From positions 32,180,001 through 32,244,000 of the forward strand of contig NC_079883.1 of assembly GCF_029227915.1 (NCBI RefSeq): DNA of 64,000 nucleotides, in the 5' to 3' direction. The notes beneath the pieces were generated by a model. That model saw only the letters and a list, made by a program, of their open reading frames with translations. It made no database searches and was not told the origin of the DNA. This DNA is from Hydractinia symbiolongicarpus (Eukaryota; Cnidaria; Hydrozoa; Anthoathecata; Hydractiniidae). Positions 23,484-36,906 of the stretch are shown piece after piece (the first letter of the stretch is position 1; the number at the start of each line of letters is the position of its first letter). The translations under genes and the position numbers were made by a program.

Positions 23484-26400
23484 ATGAGACTTGTAGTTTT
23501 CAAAAATATTTTCATATTTGATGTGACGCTGAATAAAAGAAGTTTAATCGTCGGCAAACGAAAATCCGAGATTTCCCGTAAATCCCGGACTCGGCCCGTA
23601 TATTCGAATGTATACAAACAAAGTATCCAGGGAGTAAACTCATTTCCCAAACGATTTTTTAAATTTTTTTTTCACCACTAAAACACATGAGACTTGTTGT
23701 TTTCAAAAATGTTTTCATTTTTGATGAGACGCTTAATGAAAGAGGTTTAATTGCCGGAAAACGAAAACCCGCGATTTCCCGTAAATCCCGGACTCGGCCC
23801 GTATATTCGAATGTATACAAAGAAAGTATCCAGGGAGTAAACTCATTTCCCAAACGATTTTTTAAATTTTTTTTTCACCACTAAAACACATGAGACTTGT
23901 TGTTTTCAAAAATGTTTTCATTGTTGATGAGACGCTTAATGAAAGAGGTTTAATCGCCGGAAAACGAAAACCCGCAATTTCCCTTAAACCCCGGCTTGGC
24001 CCGTATAGTCGAATGTATACAAAGAAAGTACCCTGTGAATAAACTCATTTCCAGAACGATTGTTTAAATTATTTTTTCACCACTAAACGCATGAGACTTG
24101 TAGTTTTCAAAAATATTTTCCTATTTGATAAGACGCTGAATAAAAGAAGTTTAATCGCCGGCAAACGAAAACCCGCGATTTCCCGTAAATCCCGGGCTTG
24201 GCCCGTATAGTCAAAAGTATACAAAGAAAGTACCCAGGGAGTAAACTCATTTCCCGAACGAAATTTTAAATTACTTTTTCACCACTAAAACGCATGAGAC
24301 TTGTAGTTTTTAAAAATGTTTTCATTTTTCATGAGACGCTGAATAAAAGCAGTTTAATCGCCGGCAAACGAAAACCCGCGATTTCCCGTAAATCCCGGGC
24401 TTGGCACGTATAGTCGAATGTATACAAAGAAAGTACCCTGTGAGTAAACTCATTTCCAGAACGATTTTTCAAATTATTTTTTCACCACTAAAACGCATAA
24501 GACTTGTAGTTTTTAAAAATGTTTTCATTTTTGATGAGACGCTGAATAAAAAAAGTTTAATCGCCGGCAAAGGAAAATCCGCGGTTTCCCGTAAATCCCG
24601 GGCTTGGCCCGTATAGTCAAAAGTATACAAAGAAAGTACCCAGGGAGTAAACTCATTTCCCGAACGATTTTTTATATTATTTTTTTACCACTAAACGCAT
24701 GAGACTTGTAGTTTTCAAAAATATTTTCATATTTGATGTGACGCTGAATAAAAGAAGTTTAATCGTCGGCAAACGAAAATCTGCGATTTCCCGTAAATCC
24801 CGGACTCGGCCCGTATATTCGAATGTATACAAAGAAAGTATCCAGGGAGTAAACTCATTTCCCAAACGATTTTTTAAATTTTTTTTTCACCACTAAAACA
24901 CATGAGACTTGTTGTTTTCAAAAATGTTTTCATTTTTGATGAGACGCTTAATGAAAGAGGTTTAATTGCCGGAAAACGAAAACCCGCGTTTCCCGTAAAT
25001 CCCGGACTTGGCCCGTATAGTCAAAAGTATACAAAGAAAGAACCCAGGGAGTAAACTCATTTCCCGAACGAAATTTTAAATTACTTTTTCACCACTAAAA
25101 CGCATGAGACTTGTAGTTTTTAAAAATGTTTTCATTTTTCATGAGACGCTGAATAAAAGCAGTTTAATCGCCGGCAAACGAAAACCCGCGATTTCCCGTA
25201 AATCCCGGGCTTGGCACGTATAGTCGAATGTATACAAAGAAAGTACCCTGTGAGTAAACTCATTTCCAGAACGATTTTTTAAATTATTTTTTCACCACTA
25301 AAACGCATAAGACTTGTAGTTTTTAAAAATGTTTTCATTTTTGATGAGACGCTGAATAAAAGGAGTTTAATCGCCGGCAAACGATATCCTGCGATTTCCC
25401 TAAATCCCGGACTCTGCCCGTATAGTCAAAAGTATACAAAGAAAGTACCCAGGGAGTAAACTCATTTCCAGAACGATTTTTTAAATTATTTTTTCACCAC
25501 TAAAACGCATAAGACTTGTAGTTTTTAAAAATGTTTTCATTTTTGATGAGACGCTGAATAAAAAAAGTTTAATCGCCGGCAAACGAAAATCCGCGATTTC
25601 CCGTAAATCCCGGGCTTGACCCGTATAGTCAAAAGTATACAAAGAAAGTACCCAGGGAGTAAACTCATTTCCCCAACGATTTTTTATATTATTTTTTTAC
25701 CACTAAACGCATGAGACTTGTAGTATTCAAAAATGTTTTCATTTTTGATGAGACGCTTAATAAAAGAGGTTTAATTGCCGGAAAACGAAAACCCGCGATT
25801 TCCCGTAAATCCCGGACTCGGCCCGTATATTCGAATGTATACAAAGAAAGTATCCAGGGAGTAAACTCATTTCCCAAACGATTTTTTAAATTTTTTTTTC
25901 ACCACTAAAACACATGAGACTTGTTGTTTTCAAAAATGTTTTCATTGTTGATGAGACGCTTAATGAAAGAGGTTTAATCGCCGGAAAACAAAACCCGCAA
26001 TTTCCCTTAAACCCCGGCTTGGCCCGTATAGTCGAATGTATACAAAGAAAGTACCCTGTGAATAAACTCATTTCCAGAACGATTTTTCAAATTATTTTTT
26101 CACCACTAAAACGCATAAGACTTGTAGTTTTTAAAAATGTTTTCATTTTTGATGAGACGCTGAATAAAAAAAGTTTAATCGCCGGCAAAGGAAAATCCGC
26201 GGTTTCCCGTAAATCCCGGGCTTGGCCCGTATAGTCAAAAGTATACAAAGAAAGTACCCAGGGAGTAAACTCATTTCCCGAACGATTTTTTATATTATTT
26301 TTTTACCACTAAACGCATGAGACTTGTAGTTTTCAAAAATATTTTCATATTTGATGTGACGCTGAATAAAAGAAGTTTAATCGTCGGCAAACGAAAATCT

Positions 26401-27330
26401 GCGATTTCCCGTAAATCCCGGACTCGGCCCGTATATTCGAATGTATACAAAGAAAGTATCCAGGGAGTAAACTCATTTCCCAAACGATTTTTTAAATTTT
26501 TTTTTCACCACTAAAACACATGAGACTTGTTGTTTTCAAAAATGTTTTCATTTTTGATGAGACGCTTAATGAAAGAGGTTTAATTGCCGGAAAACGAAAA
26601 CCCGCGTTTCCCGTAAATCCCGGACTTGGCCCGTATAGTCAAAAGTATACAAAGAAAGTACCCAGGGAGTAAACTCATTTCCCGAACGAAATTTTAAATT
26701 ACTTTTTCACCACTAAAACGCATGAGACTTGTAGTTTTTAAAAATGTTTTCATTTTTCATGAGACGCTGAATGAAAGCAGTTTAATCGCCGGCAAACGAA
26801 AACCCGCGATTTCCCGTAAATCCCGGGCTTGGCACGTATAGTCGAATGTATACAAAGAAAGTACCCTGTGAGTAAACTCATTTCCAGAACGATTTTTTAA
26901 ATTATTTTTTCACCACTAAAACGCATAAGACTTGTAGTTTTTAAAAATGTTTTCATTTTTGATGAGACGCTGAATAAAAGGAGTTTAATCGCCGGCAAAC
27001 GATATCCTGCGATTTCCCTAAATCCCGGACTCTGCCCGTATAGTCAAAAGTATACAAAGAAAGTACCCAGGGAGTAAACTCATTTCCAGAACGATTTTTT
27101 AAATTATTTTTTCACCACTAAAACGCATAAGACTTGTAGTTTTTAAAAATGTTTTCATTTTTGATGAGACGCTGAATAAAAAAAGTTTAATCGCCGGCAA
27201 ACGAAAATCCGCGATTTCCCGTAAATCCCGAGCTTGACCCGTATAGTCAAAAGTATACAAAGAAAGTACCCAGGGAGTAAACTCATTTCCCGAACGATTT
27301 TTTAAATTATTTTTTTACCACTAAACGCAT
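23484..27330 (+). repeat. Domain 3: P-Q units plus 8-monomer HOR, 1,618-bp period
   Basis: A P-Q-R block resembling 6.47-7.45 kb occupies about 23.48-24.48 kb. Then an 8-mer HOR repeats: copy 1 from about 24,445 and copy 2 from about 26,063 to 27,340. Landmarks recur at 1,618 bp: 24,677/26,295, 24,699/26,317, AACGATATCCTGCG near 25,382/27,000, and CTTGACCCG near 25,615/27,233. About five differences were noticed in 1.26 kb. The junction monomer near 26,056-26,090 reads CTGTGAATAAAC then GATTTTTCAAA, so left and right halves come from different parents. Units at 25.7-26.0 kb (TAGTATTCAAAAATG, then Q/R-like) interrupt exact periodicity. Confidence 0.82.
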
Positions 27331-30300
27331 GAGACTTGTAGTTTTCAAAAATATTTTCATATTTGATGTGACGCTGAATAAAAGAAGTTTAATCGTCGGC
27401 AAACGAAAATCCGCGATTTCCCGTAAATCCCGGACTCGGCCCGTATATTCGAATGTATACAAAGAAAGTATCCAGGGAGTAAACTCATTTCCCAAACGAT
27501 TTTTTAAATTTTTTTTTCACCACTCAAACACATGAGACTTGTTGTTTTCAAAAATGTTTTCATTTTTGATGAGACGCTTAATGAAAGAGGTTTAATCGCC
27601 GGAAAACGAAAACCCGCGATTTCCCGTAAATCGCGGGCTTGGCCCGTATAGTCGAATGTATACAAAGAAAGTACCCTGTGAGTAAACTCATTTCCAGAAC
27701 GATTGTTTAAATTATTTTTTCACCACTAAACGCATGAGACTTGTAGTTTTCAAAAATATTTTCATATTTGATGAGACGCTGAATAAAAGAAGTTTAATCG
27801 CCGGCAAACGAAAACCCGCGATTTCCCGTAAATCCCGGGCTTGGCCCGAATAGTCAAAAGTATACAAAGAAAGTACCCAGGGAGAAAACTCATTTCCCGA
27901 ACGAAATTTTAAATTACTTTTTCACCACTAAAACGCATGAGACTTGTAGTTTTTAAAAATGTTTTCATTTTTCATGAGACGCTGAATAAAAGCAGTTTAA
28001 TCGCCGGCAAACGAAAACCCGCGATTTCCCGTAAATCCCGGGCTTGGCACGTATAGTCGAATGTATACAAAGAAAGTACCCTGTGAGTAAACTCATTTCC
28101 AGAACGATTTTTTAAATTATTTTTTCACCACTAAAACGCATAAGACTTGTAGTTTTTAAAATGTTTTCATTTTTGATGAGACGCTGAATAAAAGAAGTTT
28201 AATCGCTGGCAAACGAAAACCCGCGATTTCCCGTAAATCCCGGCTTGGCCCGTATAGTCAAAAGTATACAAAGAAAGTACCCGGGGAGTAAACTCATTTC
28301 CCAAACGATTTTTTAAATTATTATTTCACCACTAAAACGCATGAGACTTGTAGTTTTCAAAAATGTTTTCATTTTTGATGAAACGCTGAATAAAAGAAGT
28401 TTAAACGCCGGCAAACGAAAACCCGCGATTTCCCGTAAATCCCGGGCTTAGCCCGTATAGTCAAAAGTATACAAAGAAAGTACCCAGGGAGTAAACCCAT
28501 TTCCCGAACGATTTTTTAAATTACTTTTTCACCACTAAAAGGCATGAGACTTGTAGTTTTTAAAAATGTTTTCATTTTTGATGAGACGCTGAATAAATGA
28601 AGTTTAATCGCCGGCAAACGAAAACCTGCGATTTCCCGTAAATCCTGGACTCGGCCCGTAAAGTCAAAAGTATACAAAGAAAGTACCCAGGGAGTAAACT
28701 CATTTCTTAAACGATTTTTTAAATTATTATTTCACCACTAAAACGCATGAGACATGTAGTTTTCAAGAATGTTTTCATTTTTAATGAGACACTGAATAAA
28801 TGCAGTTTAATCGCCGGCAAACGAAAACCCGCGATTTTCCGTAAATCCCGGGCTTGGCACGTATAGTCGAATGTATACAAAGAAAGTACCCTGTGAGTAA
28901 ACTCATTTCCAGAACGATTTTTGAAATTATTTTTTCACCACTAAAACGCATAAGACTTGTAGTTTTTAAAAATGTTTTCATTTTTGATGAGACGCTGAAT
29001 AAAAGAAGTTTAATCGCCGGCAAACGAAAACCCGCGATTTCCCGTAAATCCCGGCTTGGCCCGTATAGTCAAAAGTATACAAAGAAAGTACCCAGGGAGT
29101 AAACTCATTTCCCGAACGATTTTTTAAATAATTTTTTCACCACTAAAGCGCATGAGACTTGTAGTTTTCAAGAATGTTTTCATTTTTAATGAGACACTGA
29201 ATAAAAGCAGTTTAATCGCCGGCAAACCAAAACCCGCGATTTTCCGTAAATCCCGGGCTTGGCACGTATAGTCGAATGTATACAAAGAAAGTACCCTGTG
29301 AGTAAACTCATTTCCAGAACGATTTTTTAAATTATTTTTTCACCACTAAAACGCATAAGACTTGTAGTTTTTAAAAATGTTTTCATTTTTGATGAGACGC
29401 TGAATAAAAGAAGTTTAATCGCCGGCAAACCAAAACCCGCGATTTCCCGTAAATCCCGGCTTGGCCCGTATAGTCAAAAGTATACAAAGAAAGTACCCAG
29501 GGAGTAAACTCATTTCCCGAACGATTATTTAAATTATTTTTTCACCACTAAAGCGCATGAGACTTGTAGTTTTTAAAAATGTTTTCATTGTTGATGAGAC
29601 GCTGAATAAAAGAAGTTTAATCGCCGGCAAACGAAAATCCGCGATTTCCCGTAAATATCGGGCTTGGCCCGTATAGTCAAAAATATACAAAGGAAGTACC
29701 CAGGGAGTAAACTCATTTCCCGAACGATTTTTTAAATTACTTTTTCACCACTAAAACGCATGAGACTTGTGGTTTTTAAAAATCTTTTCATTTTTGATGA
29801 GACGCTGAATAAATGAACTTTAATCGCCGGCAAACGAAAACCTGCGATTTCCCGTAAATCCTGGACTCGGCCCGTATAGTCAAAAGTATACAAAGAAAGT
29901 ACCCAGGGAGTAAACTCGTTTCCCAAACGACTTTTTAAATTATTGTTTCACCACTAAAACGCATGAGACTTGTAGTTTTCAAGAATGCTTTCATTTTTAA
30001 TGAGACGCTGAATAAAAGCAGTTTAATCGCCGGCAAACGAAAACCCGCAATTTCCCGTAAATTCCGGGCTTGGCACGTATAGTCGAATGTATACAAAGAA
30101 AGTACCCTGTGAGTAAACTCATTTCCAGAACGATTTTTTAAATTATTTTTTCACCACTAAAACGCATAAGACTTGTAGTTTTTAAAAATGTTTTCATTTT
30201 TGATGAGACGCTGAATAAAAGACGTTTAATCGCCGGCAAACGAAATCCCGCGTTTTCCCGTAAATCCGGGGCTTGGCCCGTATAGTCGAATGTATACAAA

Positions 30301-31750
30301 GAAAGTACCCAGGGAGTAAACTCATTTCCAGAACGATTTTTTAAATTATTTTTTCACCACTAAACGCATGAGAATTGTAGTTTTCAAAAATATTTTCATA
30401 TTTGATGAGACGCTGAATAAAAGCAGTTTAATCGCCGGCAAACGAAAACCCGCGATTTCCCGTAAATCCCGGGCTTGGCACGTATAGTCGAATGTATACA
30501 AAGAAAGTACCCTGTGAGTAAACTCATTTCCAGAACGATTTTTTAAATTATTTTTTCACCACTAAAACGCATAAGACTTGTAGTTTTTAAAAATGTTTTC
30601 ATTTTTGATGAGACGCTGAATAAAAGACGTTTAATCGCCGGCAAACGAAATCCCGCGTTTTCCCGTAAATCCGGGGCTTGGCCCGTATAGTCGAATGTAT
30701 ACAAAGAAAGTACCCAGGGAGTAAACTCATTTCCAGAACGATTTTTTAAATTATTTTTTCACCACTAAACGCATGAGAATTGTAGTTTTCAAAAATATTT
30801 TCATATTTGATGAGACGCTGAATAAAAGAAGTTTAATCGCCGGCAAACGAAAACCCGCGATTTCCCGTAAATCCCGGGCTTGGCCCGTATAGTCAAAAGT
30901 ATACAAAGAAAGTACCCGGGGAGTAAACTCATTTCCCGAACGAAATTTTAAATTACTTTTTCACCACTAAAACGCATGAGACTTGTAGTTTTTTAAAATG
31001 TTTTCATTTTTCATGAGACGCTGAATAAAAGCAGTTTAATCGTCGGCAAACGAAAACCCGCAATTTCCCGTAAATCCCGGGCTTGGCACGTATAGTCGAA
31101 TGTATACAAAGAAAGTACACTGTGAGTAAACTCATTTCCAGAACGATTTTTTAAATTATTTTTTCACCACTAAAACGCATGAGACTTGTAGTTTTCAAGA
31201 ATGTTTTCATTTTTAATGAGACGCTGACTAAAAGCAGTTTAATCGCCGGCAAACGAAAACCCGCGATTTCCCGTAAATCCCGGGCTTGGCACGTATAGTC
31301 GAATGTATACGAACAAAGTACCCTGTGAGTAAACTCATTTCCAGAACGATTTTTTAAATTATTTTTTCACCACTAAAACGCATAAGACTTGTAGTTTTTA
31401 AAAATGTTTTCATTTTTGATGAGACGCTGAATAAAAGAAGTTTAATCGCCGGCAAACGAAAACCCGCGATTTCCTGTAAATCCCGGCTTGGCCCGTATAG
31501 TCAAAAGTATACAAAGAAAGTACCCAGGGAGTAAACTCATTTCCCGAACGATTTTTTAAATTATTTTTTCACCACTAAAACGCATGAGACTTGTAGTTTT
31601 TAAAATTGCTTTCATTATTGATGAGACGCTGAATAAAAGAAGTTTAATCGCCGGCAAACAAAAATCCGCGATTTCCCGTAAATCCCGGGCTTGGCCCGTA
31701 TAGTCAAAAGTATACAAAAAAAGTACCCAGGGAGTAAACTCATTTCCCAA
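27300..31750 (+). repeat. Domain 4: rearranged second copy of 9.3-13.3 kb
   Basis: Rare marks appear in the same order in both places. P is at 9,310/27,329. GGCCCGAATAG is near 10,028/27,844. ATCGCTGGCAAACG is near 10,387/28,202. CCCGTAAAGTC with TTTCTTAAACG and GAGACATGTAG is near 10,841/28,656. GAGACACTGAAT is near 11,170/28,786. AAATCTTTTC with TAAACTCGTTTCC is near 11,762/29,780. GAAATCCCGCGTTTTCC is at 12,224/30,242, and GCTTTCATTATTG at 13,185/31,609. The offset steps through about 18.02, 17.82, 18.02, 18.22 and 18.42 kb, always by whole monomers. This is what unequal exchange inside one copy would leave. Confidence 0.78.
30182..31000 (+). repeat. 2-monomer tandem duplication (405-bp period)
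   Basis: The rare marks AAAAGACGTTTAATCG (30,218 and 30,623), AAATCCGGGGCTTGG and CATGAGAATTGTAG (30,368 and 30,773) recur at 405 bp. The counterpart at 12.2 kb has one copy only. This duplication explains part of the offset change between the two 18-kb-spaced blocks. Confidence 0.78.
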
Positions 31751-33829
31751 ACGATTTTTTAAATTAATTTTTCACCACTAAAACGCATGAGACTTGTAGT
31801 TTTTAAAAATGTTTTTATTTTTGATGAGACGCTGAATAAATGAAGTTTAATCGCCGGCAAACGAAAACCTGCGATTTCCCGTAAATCCTGGACTCGGCCC
31901 GTATAGTCAAAAGTATACAAAGAAAGTACCCAGGGAGTAAACTCATTTCCCAAACGATTTTTTAAATTATTATTTCACCACTAAAACGCATGAGACTTGT
32001 AGTTTTCAAGAATGTTTTCATTTTTGATGAGACGCTGAATAAAAGCAGTTTAATCGCCGGCAAACGAAAACCTGCGATTTCCCGTAAATCCCGGACTCGG
32101 CCCGTATAGTCAAAAGTATGCAAAGAAAGTACCCAGGGAGTAAACTCATTTCCAGAACGATTTTTTAAATTATTTGTTCACCACTAAAACGCATAAGACT
32201 TGTAGTTTTTAAAAATGTTTTCATTTTTGATGAGACGCTGAATAAAAGAAGTTTAATCGCCGGCAAACGAAAACCCGCGATTTCCGGTAAATCCCGGGCT
32301 TGGTCCGTATAGTCAAAAGTATACAAAGAAAGTACCCAGGGAGTAAACTCATTTCCCGAACGATTTTTTAAATTAATTTTTCACCACTAAAACGCATGAG
32401 ACTTGTAGTTTTTAAAAATGTTTTCATTTTTGATGAGACGCTAAATAAAAGAAGTTTAATCGCCGGCAAACGAAAATACGCGATTTCCCGTAAATCCCGG
32501 GCTTGGCCCGTATAGTCAAATGTATGCAAAGAAAGTACTCAGGGAGTAAACTCATTTCCCGAACGATTTTTTAAATTACTTTTTCACCACTAAAACGCAT
32601 GAGACTTGTAGTTTTTAAAAATGTTTTCATTTTTGATGAGACGCTGAATAAAAGCAGTTTAATCGCCAGCAAACGAAAACCTGCGATTTCCGTAAATCCT
32701 GGACTCGGCCCGTATAGTCAAAAGTATACAAAGAAAGTACCCAGGGAGTAAGCTCATTTCCAGAACGATTTTTTAAATTATTTATTCACCACTAAAACGC
32801 ATAAGACTTGTAGTTTTTAAAAATGTTTTCATTTTTGATGAGACGCTGAATAAAAGAAGTTTAATCGCCGGCAAACGAAAACCCGCGATTTCCGGTAAAT
32901 CCCGGGCTTGGCCCGTATAGTCAAAAGTATACAAAGAAAGTACCCAGGGAGTAAACTCATTTCCCGAACGATTTTTTAAATTAATTTTTCACCACTAAAA
33001 CGCATGAGACTTGTAGTTTTTAAAAATGTTTTCATTTTTGATGAGACGCTGAATAAAAGAAGTTTAATCGCCGGCAAACGAAAACCTGCGATTTCCCGTA
33101 AATCCTGGACTCGGCCCGTATAGTCAAAAGTATACAAAGAAAGTACCCAGGGAGTAAACTCATTTCCCAAACGATTTTTTAAATTATTATTTCACCACTA
33201 AAGCCCATGAGACTTGTAGTTTTTAAAAATGTTTTTATTTTTGATGAGACGCTGAATAAAAGAAGTTTAATCGCCGGCAAACGAAAACCCGCAATTTCCC
33301 GTAAATCCCGGGCTTGGCCCGTATAGTCAAAAGTATACAAAGAAAGTACCCAGGGAGTAAACTCATTTCCCGAACGACTTTTTAAATTATTTGTTCACCA
33401 CTAAAACGCATAAGACTTGTAGTTTTTAAAAATGTTTTCATTTTTGATGAGACGCTGAATAAAAGAAATTTAATCGCCGGCAAACGAAAACCTGCGATTT
33501 CCCGTAAATCCCGGACTTGGCCCGTAAAATCAAAAGTATACAAAGAAAGTACCCAGGGTGTAAACTCATTTCCCGAACGATTTTTTAAATTATTTTTTCA
33601 CCACTAAAACGCATGAGACTTATAGTTTTCAAAAATGTTTTCATTTTTGATGAGACGCTGAATAAAAGAAGTTTAATCGCCGGCAAACGAAAACCTGCGA
33701 TTTCCCGTAAATCCCGGACTCGGCCCGTATAGTCAAAAGTATACAAAGAGAGTACCCAGGGTGTAAACTCATTTCCCTAACGAATTTTTAAATTATTTTT
33801 TCACCACTAAAACGCATGAGACTTGTAGT

Positions 33830-33999
33830 TTTTAGAAATGTTTTCATTTTTGATGAGACGCTTAATGAAAGAGGTTTAATCGCCGGAAAACGAAAACCCG
33901 CGATTTCCCGTAAATCCCGTATCGTCGAATGTATACAAAGAAAGTACCCTGTGAGTAAACTCATTTACAGAACGATTTTTTAAATCATTTTTTCACCAC
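33830..33999 (+). repeat. Isolated class-A monomer with an 11-bp deletion
   Basis: This unit has GACGCTTAATGAAAGAGG and ACCCTGTGAG and is the only class-A right half between about 31.35 and 48.49 kb. AAATCCCGGGCTTGGCCCGTA is shortened to AAATCCCGTATCGTCG. Exactly one CCCG-to-CCCG interval, which includes one arm of the GC hairpin, is gone. Other private changes are ATCGTC and TTACAG. Confidence 0.75.
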
Positions 34000-35689
34000 T
34001 AAAACACATAAGACTTGTAGTTTTTAAAAATGTTTTCATTTTTGATGAGACGCTGAATAAAAGAAGTTTAATCGCCGGCAAACGAAAACCCAGGATTTCC
34101 CGTAAATCCCGGCTTGGCCCGTATAGTCAAAAGTATACAAAGAAAGTACCCAGGGAGGAAACTCATTTCCCGAACGATTTTTTAAATTATTTTTTCACCA
34201 CTAAAACGCATGAGACTTGTAGTTTTTAAAAATGTTTTCATTTTTGATGAGACGCTGAATAAAAGAAGTTTAATCGCCGGCAAACGAAAACCTGCGATTT
34301 CCCGTAAATCCTGGACTCGGCCCGTATAGTCAAAAGTATACAAAAAAAGTAACCAGGGAGTAAACTCATTTCTCAAACGATTTTTTAAATTATTATTTCA
34401 CCACTAAAACGCATGAGACTTGTAGTTTTCAAGAATGTTTTCATTTTTGATGAGACGCTGAATAAAAGCAGTTTAATCGGCGGCAAACAAAAACCCGCGA
34501 TTTCCCGTAAATCCCGGGCTTGGCCCGTATAGTCAAAAGTATACAAAGAAAGTACCCAGGGAGTAAACTCATTTTCCGAACGATTTTTTAATTTACTTTT
34601 TCACCACTAAAACGCATGAGACTTGTAGTTTTTAAAAATGTTTTCATTTTTGATGAGACGCTGAATAAAAGAAGTTTAATCGCCGGCAAATAAAAACCTG
34701 CGATTTCCCGTAAATCCTGGACTCGGCCCGTATAGTCAAAAGTATACAAAGAAAGTACCCAGGGAGTAAACTCATTTCTCAAAAGATTTTTTAAATTATT
34801 ATTTCACCACTAAAACGCATGAGACTTGTAGTTTTCAAGAATGTTTTCATTTTTGATGAGACGCTGAATAAAAGCAGTTTAATCGCCGGCAAACTAAAAC
34901 CCGCGATTTCCCGTAAATCCCAGGCTTGGCCCGTATAGTCAAAAGTATACAAAGAAAGTACCCAGGGAGTAAACTCATTTCCCGAACGATTTTTTAATTT
35001 ACTTTTTCACCACTAAAACGCAAGAGACTTGTAGTTTTTAAAAATGTTTTCATTTTTGATGAGACGCTGAATAAAAGAAGTTTAATCGCCGGCAAACGAA
35101 AATACGCGATTTCCCGTAAATCCCGGGCTTGGCCCGTATAGTCAAAAGTATACAAAGAAAGTACCCAGGGAGTAAACTCATTTCCCGAACGATTTTTTAA
35201 ATTACTTTTTCACCACTAAAACGCATGAGACTTGTAGTTTTCAAGAATGTTTTCATTTTTGATGAGACGCTGAATAAAAGCAGTTTAATCGCCGGCAAAC
35301 AAAAACCCGCGATTTCCCGTAAATCCCGGGCTTGGCCCGTATAGTCAAAAGTATACAAAGAGAGTACCCAGGGCGTAAACTCATTTCCCAAACGATTTTT
35401 TAAATTATTATTTCACCACTAAAACGCATGAGACTTGTAGTTTTCAAGAATGTTTTCATTTTTGATGAGACGCTGAATAAAAGCAGTTTAATCGCCGGCA
35501 AACGAAAACCTGCGATTTCCCGTAAATCCCGGACTCGGCCCGTATAGTCAAAAGTATACAAAGAAAGTACCCAGGGAGTAAACTCATTTCCGGAACGATT
35601 TCTTAAATTATTTATTCACCACTAAAACGCATAAGACTTGTAGTTTTTAAAAATGTTTTCATTTTTGATGAGACGCTGAATAAAAGAAG

Positions 35690-36906
35690 TTTAATCGCCG
35701 GCAAACGAAAACCCGCGATTTCCGGTAAATCCCGGGCTTGGCCGGTATAGTCAAAAGTATACAAAGAAAGTCCCCAGGGAGTAAACTCATTCCCCGAACG
35801 ATTTTTTAAATTACTTTTTCACCACTAAAACGCATGAGACTTGTAGTTTTCAAGAATGTTTTCATTTTTGATGAGACGCTGAATAAAAGCAGTTTAATCG
35901 CCGGCAAACAAAAACCCGCGATTTCCCGTAAATCCCGGGCTTGGCCCTTATAGTCAAAAGTATACAAAGAAAGTACCCAGGGAGTAAACTCATTTCCCGA
36001 ACGATTTTTTAATTTATTTTTTCACCACTAAAACGCATGAGACTTGTAGTTTTTAAAAATGTTTTCATTTTTGATGAGACGCTGAATAAAAGGAGTTTAA
36101 TCGCCGGCAAAGGAAAACCTGCGATTTCCCGTAAATCCCAGGCTTGGCCCGTATAGTCAAAAGTATACAAAGAAAGTACCCAGGGAGTAAACTCATTTCC
36201 CGAACGATTTTTTAATTTACTTTTTCACCACTAAAACGCATGAGACTTGTAGTTTTTAAAAATGTTTTCATTTTTGATGAGACGCTGAATAAAAGCAGTT
36301 TAATCGCCGCCAAACGAAAACCCGCGATTTCCGGTAAATCCCGGGCTTGGCCGGTATAGTCAAAAGTATACAAAGAAAGTCCCCAGGGAGTAAACTCATT
36401 CCCCGAACGATTTTGTAAATTACTTTTTCACCACTAAAACGCATGAGACTTGTAGTTTTCAAGAATGTTTTCATTTTTGATGAGACGCTGAATAAAAGCA
36501 GTTTAATCGCCGGCAAACAAAAACCCGCGATTTCCCGTAAATCCCGGGCTTGGCCCTTATAGTCAAAAGTATACAAAGAAAGTACCCAGGGAGTAAACTC
36601 ATTTCCCGAACGATTTTTTAATTTATTTTTTCACCACTAAAACGCATGAGACTTGTAGTTTTTAAAAATGTTTTCATTTTTGATGAGACGCTGAATAAAA
36701 GGAGTTTAATCGCCGGCAAACGAAAACCTGCGATTTCCAGTAAATCCCAGGCTTGGCCCGTATAGTCAAAAGTATACAAAGAAAGTACCCAGGGAGTAAA
36801 CTCATTTCCCGAACGATTTTTTAATTTACTTTTTCACCACTAAAACGCATGAGACTTGTAGTTTTTAAAAATGTTTTCATTTTTGATGAGACGCTGAATA
36901 AAAGAA
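35690..36906 (+). repeat. 3-monomer HOR, 609-bp period, two copies
   Basis: Marks repeat at exactly 609 bp. GGCCGGTATAG with GTCCCCAGGGAG and CATTCCCCGAACG is near 35,740 and 36,349. GGCCCTTATAG is near 35,943 and 36,552. AAATCCCAGGC is near 36,135 and 36,744. The copies end where AAAAGCAG in one is AAAAGAAG in the other, at about 36,297 and 36,906. Confidence 0.8.

Noticed and set aside
36268-36576. Minus-strand open frame of 102 codons.
   Set aside because: It spans parts of two monomers where stop codons happen to be missing. The predicted peptide is a join of two phases of the same repeat and has no recognisable domain.
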